Below, in pieces: positions 1 through 12,300 of a stretch of DNA of 64,000 nucleotides; positions within the stretch are counted from its first letter, which is position 1; each line of letters starts with the position of its first letter. The DNA is from Volvox africanus (lineage: Eukaryota; Chlorophyta; Chlorophyceae; Chlamydomonadales; Volvocaceae): the NCBI GenBank assembly GCA_030268105.1, contig BSDZ01000080.1, forward strand, positions 3,845,501 through 3,909,500, written 5' to 3'. Position numbers and translations under genes: made by a program. The notes under the pieces are model-generated. The model worked only from the letters and a program-made list of their open reading frames with translations, did not search any database and was not told the DNA's origin.

Positions 1-1754
1 TGATGCAAACTCACCCGCCGTGCGAATGCCGTACCCTGCCAACATGGAAAACAGCCAGCCAGCTGCGTATGCGTCGCCAGCGCCGCATGTGTCCACAGGG
101 CCCTGAGGTAGCCAGTACGGGGGTACAACATGCAACTCGCCCATAGCACCAATGTACGATCCCTTGGAACCTGCTGTCACCACGACGACGGGACAGAGCT
201 CTGCCAGCGCTGCCGCAACTCGTGCCCCTTGGCTTGACGTTCGCGCCTTCCCGTCGTTGCCTCCATCCGGAAGTTGACCCACCAGCGCTGTCGCCTCGTC
301 CTCATTCGTGAACAACAGGTCCACACCATGCGAGATTACACGCAACATAGCGTCACGGTGGCGGGAAACGACCCCCGGGTCACCTGCCGTCATGGCCACC
401 TGCACTCCTGCTGCATGCGCTAGTTCCTGCACCTCACGGATGTACTGCTCCGCTCCCGGCATCTCCCACATGTAGCCCTCCATCACCACCATGCGGCTGG
501 CGCGGACTGCAGTGCGCACTCGCTCAGACAGAGACAGCGCCTCCGACGTGAAGAAAGACAAAAAGGAGCGCTGTGCATCGGGTGTAGTGAGCACCATCAC
601 CGTGCCCGTGTGACCGCTGCCCGCTGCTGCTGCCCTGCCCTCCATTGACATTGGCTGTTGCTGTGTCCGGGACTCCTGGATTGGCTGCTGCTGGGTATGG
701 CTGTGGATGCTGCTGTGGTGATGCGTGTCCAGCAGGCAGCGCACACCGGCTTTCCTCATCTGGCTGTTGAAGAATTGCCCCAACGTGTCGGTACCCAGGC
801 TGCCTCCGAGCAGCACCCTCATGTCCTTGCCAGACGCACGAGCCAACTTGGCGACAGCAACCAGCGTGTTCGCCAAGGAGCCACCAGCGCTAACCTGCAA
901 CATAAAAGATGTCGAGGTGCAGAGAAGGCATCTACATATGGGATATTGCATGGCTTGCTGTCCATGGAAACATGTCCTGGACACTGCCACATTGCAGACC
1001 GCGCACTTCCTGTGCGCAATGGATTAGTAATCCAGCCTGGCCTCATTTGGGTTTTTATTTTAGGGTTTTATCGCACTACCATGAATGTTTTCAGCAGGAC
1101 GGAAACTACACCCGAAGATAGATGCCGGTGTGCGACGTTCTAACCTGGCTGGGAGCGCCGATATCGTCGAGGGTTTCCATAACGGAGGCACGTTCATCGA
1201 CAGTGATAACTCTGCGGGCCGAGGGCAGGGCACCGAATTGAGGGTTAGCCACCAAGGAGTTGTCATACAAATTTGACCACAAGCTTGATGGCAGCCCACG
1301 TCACCACAAAGCAAACACAACAAGAAGTACCTTTCAACCCAAGGCTTCACTTATATAGTAAGGTGCCTAGGATTTCATAGGCAACGCGGCTTTGGCAAAA
1401 TCCAGCCGCTCACCTCCTCCCTCCTTTAGGCAAGTTGAACTGGCAGAGGACGTCATCTGATACGCTAGAGCTCAAATCAACAATTGCTTGACCAAGGCCT
1501 AGGATGTCTGAGTGAAAGCCCGATACAGATTCGGGTCGAGAGCGAACCGAACTCGTCTGCGTCCCTGGGAGTTGGATAGGGACTGCTGCTGCTGCATTGA
1601 TGCTGTTAATCCTTGGATGAATACATTTAATCTGCTGCGCATTGCCCCTAGTCCGCAAAAGAGCAGCCTTGTTCAGCCGCAACCCAGCCGACGCGGGGAC
1701 GGCACACCGCTGAGAGGTGCTTGCTGCCTCACTACAGCGACAAGGAATCCTCAT
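1..1754 (-). CDS. PfkB-family sugar kinase, NARA5-like (partial, 3' end off window)
   Basis: Three exons on the minus strand, 1754-1414, 1211-1145 and 894-<1, join in phase (2, then 0) to give 434 codons before the window edge. Seen: an Ala/Arg/Ser-rich N-terminus of about 80 residues that could be a chloroplast transit peptide, GLGQAIVDLSS (residues 86-96), the PfkB first signature AGGSLANT (139-146), TNEDEATAL, and the second signature DTCGAGD (404-410), whose final Asp is the catalytic base in this family. The order and spacing of these motifs, plus the TTPDAQR and VVMEGY segments, resemble the plant chloroplast PfkB proteins of the NARA5 group, which are needed for Rubisco accumulation; their substrate is not settled. 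A Gln/His-rich insert follows the first signature. A GTGAGT at 14-9 could be a donor, or the exon may simply continue. The gene diverges from the EamA transporter. Family confidence is high; the NARA5 assignment is from memory of the family. Confidence 0.85.
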
Positions 1755-2218
1755 TTTTAAGAAGTATACAAATTTCAGGACTGCAGCGAGAATGAGCCCT
1801 CTGGTCCCCAGGACGTTCGTCCGCCTGAGAAAACATTCAACCCGTACGCAGTACGGCTCGCTCAGGGAGGCTTACCGCAACAGCTGTCAAATGTAGTCCC
1901 CAGGTCTGACAGGAGTTGGAGCGGAATCCTACGAAACCATCTGACCGCACCCACCAATAAATTATGTAACATGACAGTACTTCGCCAAACCCCAAATGAA
2001 GCCAAAATTGCGCACAGGGCATTGCAAAGTAGTTATACATGATAGAGAATGGCTTGCTCCAAGAGATGAACAGTCGCATGTTGTTCGCACAAACGAAAAC
2101 ACCCTAACTTTGCGGTGTAGGGATCATGAATGGTAGCTTAAACTGTAATTTCCTCGAAGGCACGTCGATGTCATAACATTACGTTAACTTATTGACTATA
2201 TAGGTGCGTACATGAGAT
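1755..2218. promoter_or_regulatory. Shared upstream region of two divergent genes
   Basis: 464 bp between the start codons of the PfkB kinase (minus) and the EamA transporter (plus). It is noticeably AT-richer than the flanking exons and must hold both promoters and 5' UTRs. I see no convincing TATA box or repeated element. Confidence 0.4.
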
Positions 2219-4319
2219 ATGATTTTAACCGGCGTAGCGCTCGCCGCGTGCGCAGCCCTCACGCACACTGCGATCGACTCGACCCGCAAGTATGCTGCCA
2301 GCGTGGTTGGAATTCCGCCAGATGGCTTGGTCGCTATTCCCGCTCTTTTGGACATGGTCATCTCCTGCGCGGGCGTTGCTTTGTCGGGCCGTTGGAGGGG
2401 GACCATCAAGCACCCCGCGCTGTTCGCAACCGCCACGATCAGCTCCTCCCTCCTCCTATTGGTATCTCGGTACATGTACCAGCGCGCAATTCAGGTCTCG
2501 CCACTTAGCCTCACAATTCCTTATCTGGCGTTCACGCCGGCGATCCTCATAGCCACGGCCTACGTATTCCTTGGTGAGCAGCTTCCCCCAGGGGCAGAGG
2601 CTCGGGGTATGCAGAACGACTTTTGAGGGGCCCCATGTGCACAGGGAGCTCGTAGCCAGTCGGTGGGCGGCGCATAGGGTTTCGACCGGCGGTTCACGCG
2701 GCCCAGATCGACGGACTGTCCAGACCGACTCGTGCGCTGCGCTGTTTGACGGAAGAAAGGGGGTTGCCACCGCTGTGTCCAATGGTGTCGTGAGAGACGA
2801 GAACTCCGCTTGGTGGCTGGTCTGCCCTCCTTTCCGGTCGGACTTGTGCGTACGAGGGAAGGCGGTAAAGATATGCGGTCATGAGCTTTGGGGCATCGGG
2901 AAAGATCAGCTAAAGTTCTCATTATGGCCTCTACAGCGCACGGCTGGCGACGGCGAGAAGCTGCGTCATGCCATCATCCAGCCGCTTTATTTTAGACGCA
3001 CATAAACATACACGGGTATAGATGGGACAGGCAACATAGGTCTCTCGTCCCGTACGTCATCTGTGGAGACCCCCTTGTCCTCAGCTCTGGGCCCTTAACC
3101 CTTGGTTCTCCTGCTACTCTTCATCGGTCCTTCTCACTGGGTCCCTTCCTCCCCAGGCGAGCTGCCCAGTCCCAGCGGCCTGCTGGGAGTGTGTGTAGTC
3201 GCTATGGGCGGCTATCTCCTCAACGCCAAAGCGGGCGGCGGAGGGAGTGGCGCGGGCGGGGCGGCCGTTGGCGGGGGTGGCAAAGCTTCAGCCGTGGCTT
3301 CCCCCGCCTGTTCAACAGTATCCTCATTGACGGCGGCGGACGGACTAGGCACCGTCCAGGTGGCCGCGACTGCGCTGCCTCTGGGGCCCACGGGTTCTTC
3401 CGTGAGTGCCGCAGCCGCAGCCGGACTGCTCTTGCAGCGTTCGGCCTCCTGCACCGTGATTGGTGATGTGGAGACTGGCGGTGGCGGCAAGCGCGGCATC
3501 AAGGGGCTTCAGCCGCAACACCACCGGCGGATCCCGAGTGCCTCAGAACTGCTGCTGCTGCGGCAACAACAGCTGATGGTCAGCTGGCAGCAGGAGCCCG
3601 GGACCCTGCTGATGATAGGTGGGTGAGGGGGGCTGGGGAGCTGAGGCTGCTGCCTCCCGGACGGGGTAGGGACTTGGACGCATGGTCGGCGATGTGAGGT
3701 CTGCGGCTTGAGGACCAACTGCCAGACGGTGGCGGGTGCGGATGGTAGGGTTATCCTAGGAGGAGGTGAGGAGTATATTCCCTAGCAGCGCAACATGCCC
3801 TCCCGCCAGCCCTCCACACAATGCTCCGCACCTTCGCACACCACCACTATTACCAACAACAACAACATCAACACACTCCCATCACCACCAACTACAGGGG
3901 TAGCGATTATCTGGTCGGTGACTGCCTCCTTGGATAAGCTGGGTGTGCTCACGGGACCCACCATCTGGGTCTACTTCGCGGCGCAGCGCCTGGTCATCGG
4001 CCTGGCGTCACTGGTGTACATCCTGGCCGTATCACCGCGACTGCTAAACCTGCTCAGGGAGAACTTCTTGCTGATGCTGTTCATCTCGACGCTCGAGTTA
4101 GCGTCGGTCATTTTATTCCTGTTAGCTGTACGACATTTGCTGGTGTCGTATGTGGTGGCAATTAAGCGCTGCAATGTATTCTTCAGTGTGGTCCTGGGCG
4201 CGCTGATTTTCCGAGAGAGTATTGGCAGCCGCCTGCCGTACGTTTTCCTCATGATGTTGGGGATGACCGTCATTGTGTTGGAGCCAGGAGGCCGCAGCTT
4301 TGTGCAAAGCCACACGTAG
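2219..4319 (+). CDS. EamA/DMT-superfamily transporter
   Basis: Exons 2219-2573, 3157-3618 and 3898-4319 join in phase to 412 residues. Seen: ten hydrophobic segments in two sets of five, the layout of ten-helix drug/metabolite transporters. The first half ends with the helix pair around SPLSLTIPYLAFTPAILIA and FLGE, the Glu-containing motif common in EamA repeats; exon 2 supplies the next helix. The second half starts at GVAIIWSVTASLDK and holds the last five helices. The two halves are separated by about 130 residues of Gly/Ala/Ser/Gln-rich sequence in exon 2, probably a loop, which is far longer than usual for the family. The substrate cannot be inferred; relatives carry nucleotide sugars, triose phosphates, amino acids or purines. 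The start was chosen because it opens directly into helix 1. No targeting peptide is visible. Confidence 0.82.
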
Positions 4320-5712
4320 GCGTGTTGGGCTCGTTGCGGATTGGAGGACTTCACGAACCATCTTCAACGAAAATGAACTGAACACGATGTTAAGGAAAGA
4401 GCGAGTTTGCAACGAATGCACGAACGGGTGGGGCATATGGCAAGAAGCTTTGGGGGACCGGAGCGGAACGCGGCTGTGGTTCCCGCCCTGGGGGATTGTT
4501 GCTCGTGGTTGCGGCCGGAATTTCCCCAATGGCAAGCGCATGGGCGAGAGGGAACAGGGCGAGAGGGAACAGGGCGAGGAACAGGGCGGCTCTGTGGACG
4601 ATGACGTGAATTCGTATGATACCCGTCTGGGCATTGCATCAGTTGCATGCGTGCCAGCGGTAGCAACCTGACGGCTTGGGGACGGCTGGGGCCAGACAGC
4701 GCCACCGCCACTCACACACCGGTGGCCACTCTCAGACGGCATCTGCGGATATGAGTTGTTCCGGATGTGCTCCGGAGGCAGCGGCCAGGAGTGGACAGGT
4801 AAAGCCATGTCCTTAAGCCGCAGTAGCATTTACTGATGCTGCAGCGCTTGCTGCTCCGGCGAAGGGCACTTGAGCGGTGAGGGGAGTGGAGGAAAAGAGT
4901 CAACATGGCGATGATATCGTGATTAAAGATTTTTGCTTTCAGGCACCTTTGTGCTTGTATACTTACGAAATACCACGAAAAGCGAACGGTGCACGGGAGG
5001 CACGAACCTAGAGAAATATATTTGGATAGGGCCACTACTATTAGCAGGGCTCATTGGGGGCGCAGAGGTGACTTCCGAGTGACGACCTCTACGCGAGGGT
5101 GGACATGTAGAGACGATTCTGCGGCTCCCACATGAACTTTACGGGAGAAATATGCATGAAGTGCATCATTTGTTCCGCTTGTTTTGGTAGCATCCCCCAT
5201 GGCCTCTCATGCTACCTGGAGAGGATAAAACGGACATGTGAGTTTGGGGAGGGACATTCTGAGTGCCCTGTCCAACCGTTGGTGCAATACCCTGCCCCGC
5301 CGCAGCCATAGCTGCATAAGCAAACAATGTGTACAAATTATTTCTTTCGTGCTGTCGAACCTCTCGCTGTCGCCATAGAACTGGGTGTCATTTAGAATGC
5401 ATATCCAGTAGGCGGCATCCCAGGTTTTCGGGGATTGGTTGAACATAAAAAAACTCCGAAGCCTCTGAAGCGTTCTGGAATGTATAAATAACCTGATTAT
5501 TACATAATAGTTATGATAAGAATGCATTTTCAGTGCTAGAGTCTTGAATTCGCAGCGATAATACGATTAGCCGCCCGAATCATGGGTACCGGATTGACGG
5601 TGGTTGCAATCGAACTGTCGAAGCCGTCGTTCAAAAGGATCCGAGGGATAACATCATGATGCTGATGTGAATACGTGATACGATATTTGTATTATGCTTC
5701 TTTCGTCGCTCC
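4320..5712. other. Intergenic region
   Basis: The 3' flank of the transporter and upstream region of the U-box gene. Apart from a short 15-bp tandem repeat near 4545-4588 I see no gene. Open frames on both strands here are short, lack codon bias and match no family I know. Confidence 0.5.
4545..4588. repeat. 15-bp tandem repeat, about 3 copies
   Basis: The unit GAGAGGGAACAGGGC is repeated twice and followed by a shortened third copy. It is a small simple-sequence expansion in the 3' flank of the EamA gene. Confidence 0.8.
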
Positions 5713-8004
5713 ATGGACCTCGCGCCTGTTCTCCGTAGAGCTTTTCCCATCCTACACAAGAAAACAACTCTGGTCCTGCGCCTCGCAGCATTCCTGGGCC
5801 TCATAACCGTTCTTGTTTACTTTGTTGGAAATATTGTGAGCTTTGTAGTACAGGTATGTGCTGGAATGTGCATCGCCTTTGCGACGCAATCAATTCCTAA
5901 CGCCTGCATCCAACCTGCGTCCAGCTTTTCGATTTAAGCTCGTCTGAAGTATCAAAATTCATTAAGATTGTCACAGCTCTGCTCAGTCGGCCCAACCTTG
6001 GTGAGCCAACTAACGCGTCGTGGCGACCCGGTTGGCCAACGGGTGTCGGAAAGAGAGCGGGCGCTGTGAGGTATTAAGGATCGTTCGTGAACCTTTGGGT
6101 ATCAAGTTACTGGGTTGGGACAGATTGCCGGAATTACGAGGGTTACGCGGCTTGCGCCGCCCCCGAGGGCTTAGCCCTGCTCACCACAGTAACCCTGCAG
6201 CGTGCACGAGCACTAGCAACCATAGGCAGCGATACGTAGATATTCTACAGTTTTATCCCGAAGCACGGAAGGACCAACGTTGCCCGACCTTGTCTTTCCT
6301 CAACCGTTTGATTAAGTCGTTCCTGTTGTCCGCAGCCCAGAAAGGCCAGTACACGCTCTAGTATACCCAGTACATGCTCTCGTGGCCGCCGGTACAAGTC
6401 CCTGCTCTCTGCCCCTCTCGCTGCCTGTCAATTCACGGAAACACCTTCCCCCTGACGGCATAGCTCCTGGTGGACGTGACATCTCACCCGCATGGCATGG
6501 CACCCACAACCTGTAGATTTAGAGTTCCTGCCGCCGGAGTTCCAGGACCTGAACCCCACTGATGATGGAGTGTATGCGTACGCCCCGGGTAACTTCAACC
6601 CCATCTTGTTCCGGAGGGCTCACTCGGAAGCCCTCAAAGGAGCATGGGAGTGGAGTGATGATGGGAGACAGTGGTTTGCTACGGACAGCTTCCGTGAGGT
6701 AGGACGAAGGAACACAGCAACTTCCAGCAGGAGGGTTGTGAGGCAGGGGCGAGGCTCTCAAAGTGGGAGGCCGCACCAGAGCCGCGACGTGTCGCCATTG
6801 GAGGGTGACAGAAAAGGCGCATGGCGGGGGGTGCAACGAGGTCCCAATCCTGTCCACTCCGTTGCGCAGTATGTTTTGGGGGGTGCTTCAGCGGGGGGCC
6901 ATTCCCACCTTACGTCAATTCAAAACACATATACCCTCCCTAGCTGCGTCATGCACCCCCCTACTGGTCCGATAGTGATGATCCACCGGCGCCTGTTGAC
7001 AGGCTATTACTTTCAAAGGACGCCATTTGCATGCGCCTTCCTCATTCCACCACACCCAGTGTTGCAGAGGTGGTTTTTCCTTCGCCCCCAGCATGCTTCG
7101 CAAGTGCTACTCCACTACCATCTTTTCGCCCTGCTTGCTTTCATGCTACGGCTGCCCCTCTGTCCTTCCCAGAGCCCCAACGGTATGCCCGAGCCCCCGG
7201 CACTGATCTTCATTCTGCGGCTGCACGTGGAATATCTCATTCGCCGCCGAGCTGCGATTCCAGATGCAGTGCGCCGCCGGCTGCCGCCCCCTTTGGATCT
7301 GGGAGTTTGCCCTGCTGACCGCCTGGATGCGGCGCCTGATGTGCTGTGTTGCCCCATCTCCCATGGCGTGATGAGCCTCCCTGTCGTGGCGCCCAGCGGC
7401 TCAACATTCGACTACGACTCCATCCGCAGGTGCCCGGGTCGATTGCGATGGAGGTTGCAGGCTCCTGGGCACCGTGCGCAGCTCTGAGCTCCTCCTCCAC
7501 CCCTCCCAGGACCCTTTCACCCAGTCAACCAGTCACATCTTCCTGGCTGCGTACAGGATACTGCTTACGATGCTCCTTTGAGTGTTATCCTTCGATTTCA
7601 ATTTGGGCCTCTAAACCGCTCTCCTTTTTTTGCCCCCCTGGCCACTGCAACCACCGCGTAGGTGGGCCCTGAGGCACAACACTGACCCGGTCAACGGCGC
7701 GCCCCTAGCCGAGGGGGACCTCTACCCGAATCTGGCCATGCGAGACATTGTCGAGCGCTGGTTGAAGCAGCAGGAACGAGGGCGCTGCGAGGCCGATCCG
7801 GTCAAGAGGGGTTTGGATGGGAAGCGGGAAAGGGAGAAGGGGGAGGAGGATAGGGAAGGCAGCGCAACGTCTTCTGCACCGACGGAGGAGTCACCGCGGC
7901 AGTCGGGCGGGTGTGAGGACGTGGAGCACGAGGATTCAGGGACTGGGGAGGGTGCTGTTCGAGATAAGCAGAACTTGCCGCCCCACTTGGTTGACCTCAG
8001 TTGA
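5713..8004 (+). CDS. Membrane-anchored U-box E3 ubiquitin ligase
   Basis: Five exons, 5713-5853, 5925-6000, 6517-6698, 7173-7429 and 7662-8004, join with matching phases (0,1,0,2) to 332 residues. Residues 21-46 form a single strongly hydrophobic segment after a short basic N-terminus, so the protein is probably membrane-tethered. The U-box spans about residues 187-255: APDVLCCPISHGVMSLPVV, then an S/T-D-Y-D-S-I-R-R-W helix, then NTDPVNGAPL, matching the family pattern in which CPI..LM.DPV is followed by ..I.RW and DPV....L. The domain is split by the 7430-7661 intron, and only the join at R-W restores it. U-box proteins bind E2 enzymes without zinc and transfer ubiquitin to substrates. The C-terminal 80 residues are charged (Glu/Arg/Ser) and probably disordered. 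No ARM, WD40 or kinase domain is present, so the substrate is unknown. The gene converges on CFAP251. Confidence 0.85.
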
Positions 8005-9307
8005 AGTGAGGACATTGCAAGGCGGCCAAGGGATGTAGGTTGTTAAGGAGCTGAACACAGTGCATTATTAGGTATGTGAATTCAGAGATATGGCATGGCG
8101 TTATATTTTGCTTGGGAGTGACTCATTAAAGGGTGAGGGAGCTTCGATTAGGGATCAGCGATGGAGTCGAGCATAAGAGGCGGTGACACCAAAAAACATA
8201 CATTATAAGTTTGGGCCAGAAGCTGCCAGAAGCCAGCGGGGATGGCGTGCACGCGCAGGTTTTTTGGTTAGGCGTGGAACGACTTTCGCGGTTCCTCCGC
8301 AGCTTGGACATTTCCAATGGCGTTGCCAAAGACGTTGCGAGTCTGGAGCTCTGCGAATGCAAAGCGGAGCTTTACCATGTCGGCTGCCAAACCACCGCAT
8401 ATGGAAGCGCGACAGGGACTGCAAACACAGTGCCCCACACCACCACCGCAGCTACCAGCGTCAGCATAACGTCATTATTTGTTGTACAACTTGCGGTTGC
8501 TCATGGTTTTGTCCACAAATGCATATTCTCTGCGCAGTATGCGTGGTTCAACTACAGCGATAAACCGCACGTCCAACTGTCCTTGGAGTGTCCAACTGTC
8601 CCGTCAGCGCCTCAACGCCCTGCCCAGCCGTGCCAGGCATGGTAGCACCGATCCCGGCGGGAGGGAGTAGAGTTGTCTATCTTCAAGGGCTATCATTCAG
8701 AGTTACGTCTCAGCAGGTTCAAGGTTGAAACCCCTCCTGGGGCCCATATCCCTATAGTTCCCGCACGTGCCGCCATTACGTGGAGATGAAATGTTCAAGT
8801 CGTCGCATGCAAAACACCCCACCCAGCATCACCATCCCGCGGAACTAATTACTGTAGAATGCAATACACGCGCAAACACAGCAGTAGCACACACGAGCCC
8901 AGGTAGGTCAACTATACACGGCGTTGTTTTTTTGCGTAGTGACGCCGGCATCATCCCCGGCGCTTCGCATCCCCCTGCTTAGCCGAGTAGCAATAGTAGC
9001 GCTGTGCCTCTGCCACCTCACTCCACCATGGGCGCACTGCTGCCCATCCACAACAGCGCTAAACACGATTGGCAGGGGTCTGGTGAAACCCATCACAGAT
9101 TAACGCCACCGGCAACACCGGCGCTACCATGCAACCGCTTTGACATCTCCACCACCTCTTGCGGCGTGGCATCTTCCACCAAAAGGCGCCTCATCTCTAA
9201 GTCGCCCAGAAGGATGCGGACCAGTGTGAGTGGCGGGGGGCAATGCCAAGGCCAGTGGCACCCGCCGTGTCGCTTTTCACCCGTGTCGTTGCGCCGCCGC
9301 TGCTTCG
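8005..9307. other. Convergent intergenic region
   Basis: Space between the 3' ends of the U-box gene and CFAP251. The only coding-like stretch is on the minus strand at about 9098-9215 and is reported as a separate feature. Otherwise I see nothing. Confidence 0.5.
9098..9215 (-). other. Coding-like minus-strand stretch downstream of CFAP251
   Basis: One minus-strand frame reads about 38 charged, helix-like residues (LLGDLEMRRLLVED, then TPQEVVEMSKRL) and ends at TGA. I cannot connect it to CFAP251, because that gene's last exon ends in a stop at 9308 without a usable donor before it. It could be an alternative terminal exon, a remnant or chance. No function can be assigned. Confidence 0.3.
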
Positions 9308-12300
9308 TTATGCCTCGTCCTCCTGCAAGTCGAAGCCCAGCACATCCGAACTAAACTGCGCAGCTGTGACGGCGGACGGCATAGCTTTCTCCGGAGTAGG
9401 TGCACCCGTCAGCGCCGCCAACGCCGCCGCCAGCTCGTCGACGCCCATCTGCTCTCCAGCGGTACGTAGCAGCGTTAGCAGTTGCTCGCGGGTGAGCTTG
9501 GGGTTGTCGGAGGAGCCTGCGCGGGCGTCAGGATAAGGAGCCAGGATCAAGATAAATTGAAGAAAGCTGTAGGGCCTGAAAGGCACCGCGATGGGTCGGT
9601 ACAGTGAGCGACTGCAGCCCAACCTACGGACACGGTGGGAGAGCTCGAGGGTGGCCGTGCGGTGAACGCACTCACTACCTGTGTGAAAAGGCTTCCGGAG
9701 GGATCAGGAGCCCCGTGTGGTTTATGGTGTCCCAGTTTAATTTGAGACTGCATCGCTAATGGCGGTCACGTACGGCGTGTGGCTGAAGGCGCAGAAAATG
9801 GACCTGGTCAGGATGCGAATGCTGCACCCTCGTAAGCTAATGTTCTGGCCACTGCACGCGGTCCGTTACGGCGTCCTTTTGCTTCCTCACGCTGTAGCAA
9901 ATCAGACCAATTTCCAGCCTCGAAACTTAAGTTCCTTCTTTAAGTTCCTTAAGTTCCTTCCTTCCGCTCTCCCCCATCCCCCACATCCGGCTCCAGATGC
10001 TCTGCTCGCACAGGGTTGGATTCAAATTCCCCTCTCTTCCCACTCATGCTTCACGCATCCGCCCTCTCTCCAATGCACGTACGGACGCTCACCCGAACCC
10101 TCCAGCTCCCGGAATGCCTGCACGATGTCCGCGTGCGTCACGTTGAAGAGCGGGCGATGGTTGACGTATAGGCATAGTAGGTCTGCAAAGCTGACTGCTG
10201 GCATGGAGTCCATGTCCCTCCCGTGCGCCATGTACTGTATATGATTTAGCAGGTGGTCGATATCGGCTTCGCTGGGGTAGAAGCCCGCAGCGCGCATTAG
10301 GTCGGGAACAATTTCTACAGGGACCGCGCCTGCCAAAGGTGGCAAGAGGAAGGGCGAGGGGGTGGGAAGGTAGGTGAGACTAGGGGTAAGTGGGGATTGG
10401 AGGTCCAAGTGGGCGCACGTGGTGACGGCAGGAGAGAAGGTATGTGTGGGAAATATTTGTAGAGGAAGATATTTCGGAGAGGGTAGTTGTCTGGTGGTGG
10501 AGGAATGCATTCCACGCAGCAGGGCTTCTTCCGTCAGCCCATCCCAGTGCCATGCGGGTGCGTATCCAGCTCACTACCTCAATCTACAACCTACCCGGCA
10601 CGGCACGCGGCTCCAGAGACTCCTCGCCTTGCGTCTTGATCTGCGCATACACGAAATAGTCCCGCATTTCCCGCAGCAGCTCCGGGTCGGCCAGCACCTC
10701 TGACCAGCGCGCCTCATCACCGGCAGATGCGGCCGAGGCGGCAAAGCGCTCAAGAGGGGTGGTGTTAATGTCCCAGCTTGCAAGGGTGCCGTCCGCGCCT
10801 GTCGACCGGGTTGTTGAGTGGATGGAGGTGGTGTGTTGGAGGTGTGAAAGAGGTTTGGGGGATGCTCCAGGTAGCCTGAATGGATGCGGCAGGAATCCAA
10901 GGGAATAAAGATGCAGCTACCTAACCCGGACAGGTAAGGCGGGGAAGTCTGGCACATGCGTCCCTCCAGCGAGCCCTCAGTATCTTACCAGGTGACCACC
11001 CCGTGCACATCCCCAAGCAGCTCCCTGTCCTGTCCACTGCGTCCTCTGTTTCGTTTCTCCCGCCTCGTTCGTCCCAGACGCATCCTACCCGGCCCAGCCG
11101 GCTGACCGCCTTTGCTACCGCTTCCCCTCACCTGCCCTGCCGGCGAGGACTCGATACACGCCGCATACCTCCCCCATGAGCACCGCGTTTCCTTGGTCGT
11201 TCCACTACCTACTCACCCACGGTTAGCAGCTTGCGGCCGTCGTACGAGATGGTGATAGCCCGAACCTCCCCGGGATGCGCGATGAGACCCATGGTTCGAG
11301 CGGGATCCCCATCCAGCGGCCAGGCAATGAGGCCCACCACCCTCTCCGCCGTGCGGTACGCGAGAAACGCGGAATCGCTAGCGGGGCTCTTGAACATGAC
11401 TAGCTGCGCAATAGGGCCTCCGAAGGTGGGTCCCAAGAATGTCGCCTCCACGGCGGGGCGGTCGGGGTTGAACACACGGATCTTATAGCTGTCGTCTGGA
11501 AGGCGAAGAGGGAGCAGGGAAGGGGTTGGTGAGTCCCAGAAACAGTAGACAATAGCCGCCATGGAAATGAAGGGGCCATGAAGTAGGTGGAACACGCGGA
11601 CATCATTCTTCTTCCTGGGTATCAGCACGGCCATGGCACAACCACAACCTTGACACAACTATATGCCAGGTGCTGACCAGGAGCCGTGCTTGTGCGGAGG
11701 TCAGGACCTCCTCTGCCCCGCTGCCCTCCTTGCACACCATCAAAAAGCGCCTTCATAGACAGCAACGACTCCCTCCTGCTGTCCGCTGTTCCCTCCTGGA
11801 TATCTAGCTTTATCATCCTCACCCGATACCAGTAGGTGCGTCTCCGCAGCAAACGCCCGGAAGTATTGCAGCGGCGGCGCGAAGGTCAGCGAGGTTGGCA
11901 CCCCGCCGCCAGATGGGAAGTCGTAGTAAGACAAGGCTCGCAATCCTGTCGCCACGGACGATCCCGCCAGGTCGTACTCCACCACGCGACTGTCGGCTCC
12001 CACAGTCAGTAGCCGGGTCTGACCGGAGGGCGACTCGCCAAACACCACGCTGGCGATGCGGCCGTGGTGGGAGTGGCAGCGACCCAGGAACTCCCACCTC
12101 ATCGTGTGTTTGTACGGTAGGTAGGCGTATAGTAAGACCTGTATCGGCGGGAACAGCAAAACGGCGTTCCGGCGGTTCTTAAGCCGGTGAGTCTCTATCA
12201 ATCAATCGGTCCATTGCTCGTCAGATTGAGCTCACACGGGAGCTTGAGACCAAACCCCTGGACCTGTTTTCCTGTGCACCATTTCACCTTCGCCTCCTAC

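Noticed and set aside
658..1143. Plus-strand frame of 161 residues at the left end
   Set aside because: It is antisense to the PfkB exon and intron, whose family signatures are unmistakable on the minus strand.
8700..8745. A GGTTCAAGG...CC segment resembling a tRNA T-arm
   Set aside because: No acceptor stem, D-arm or anticodon arm can be folded around it.
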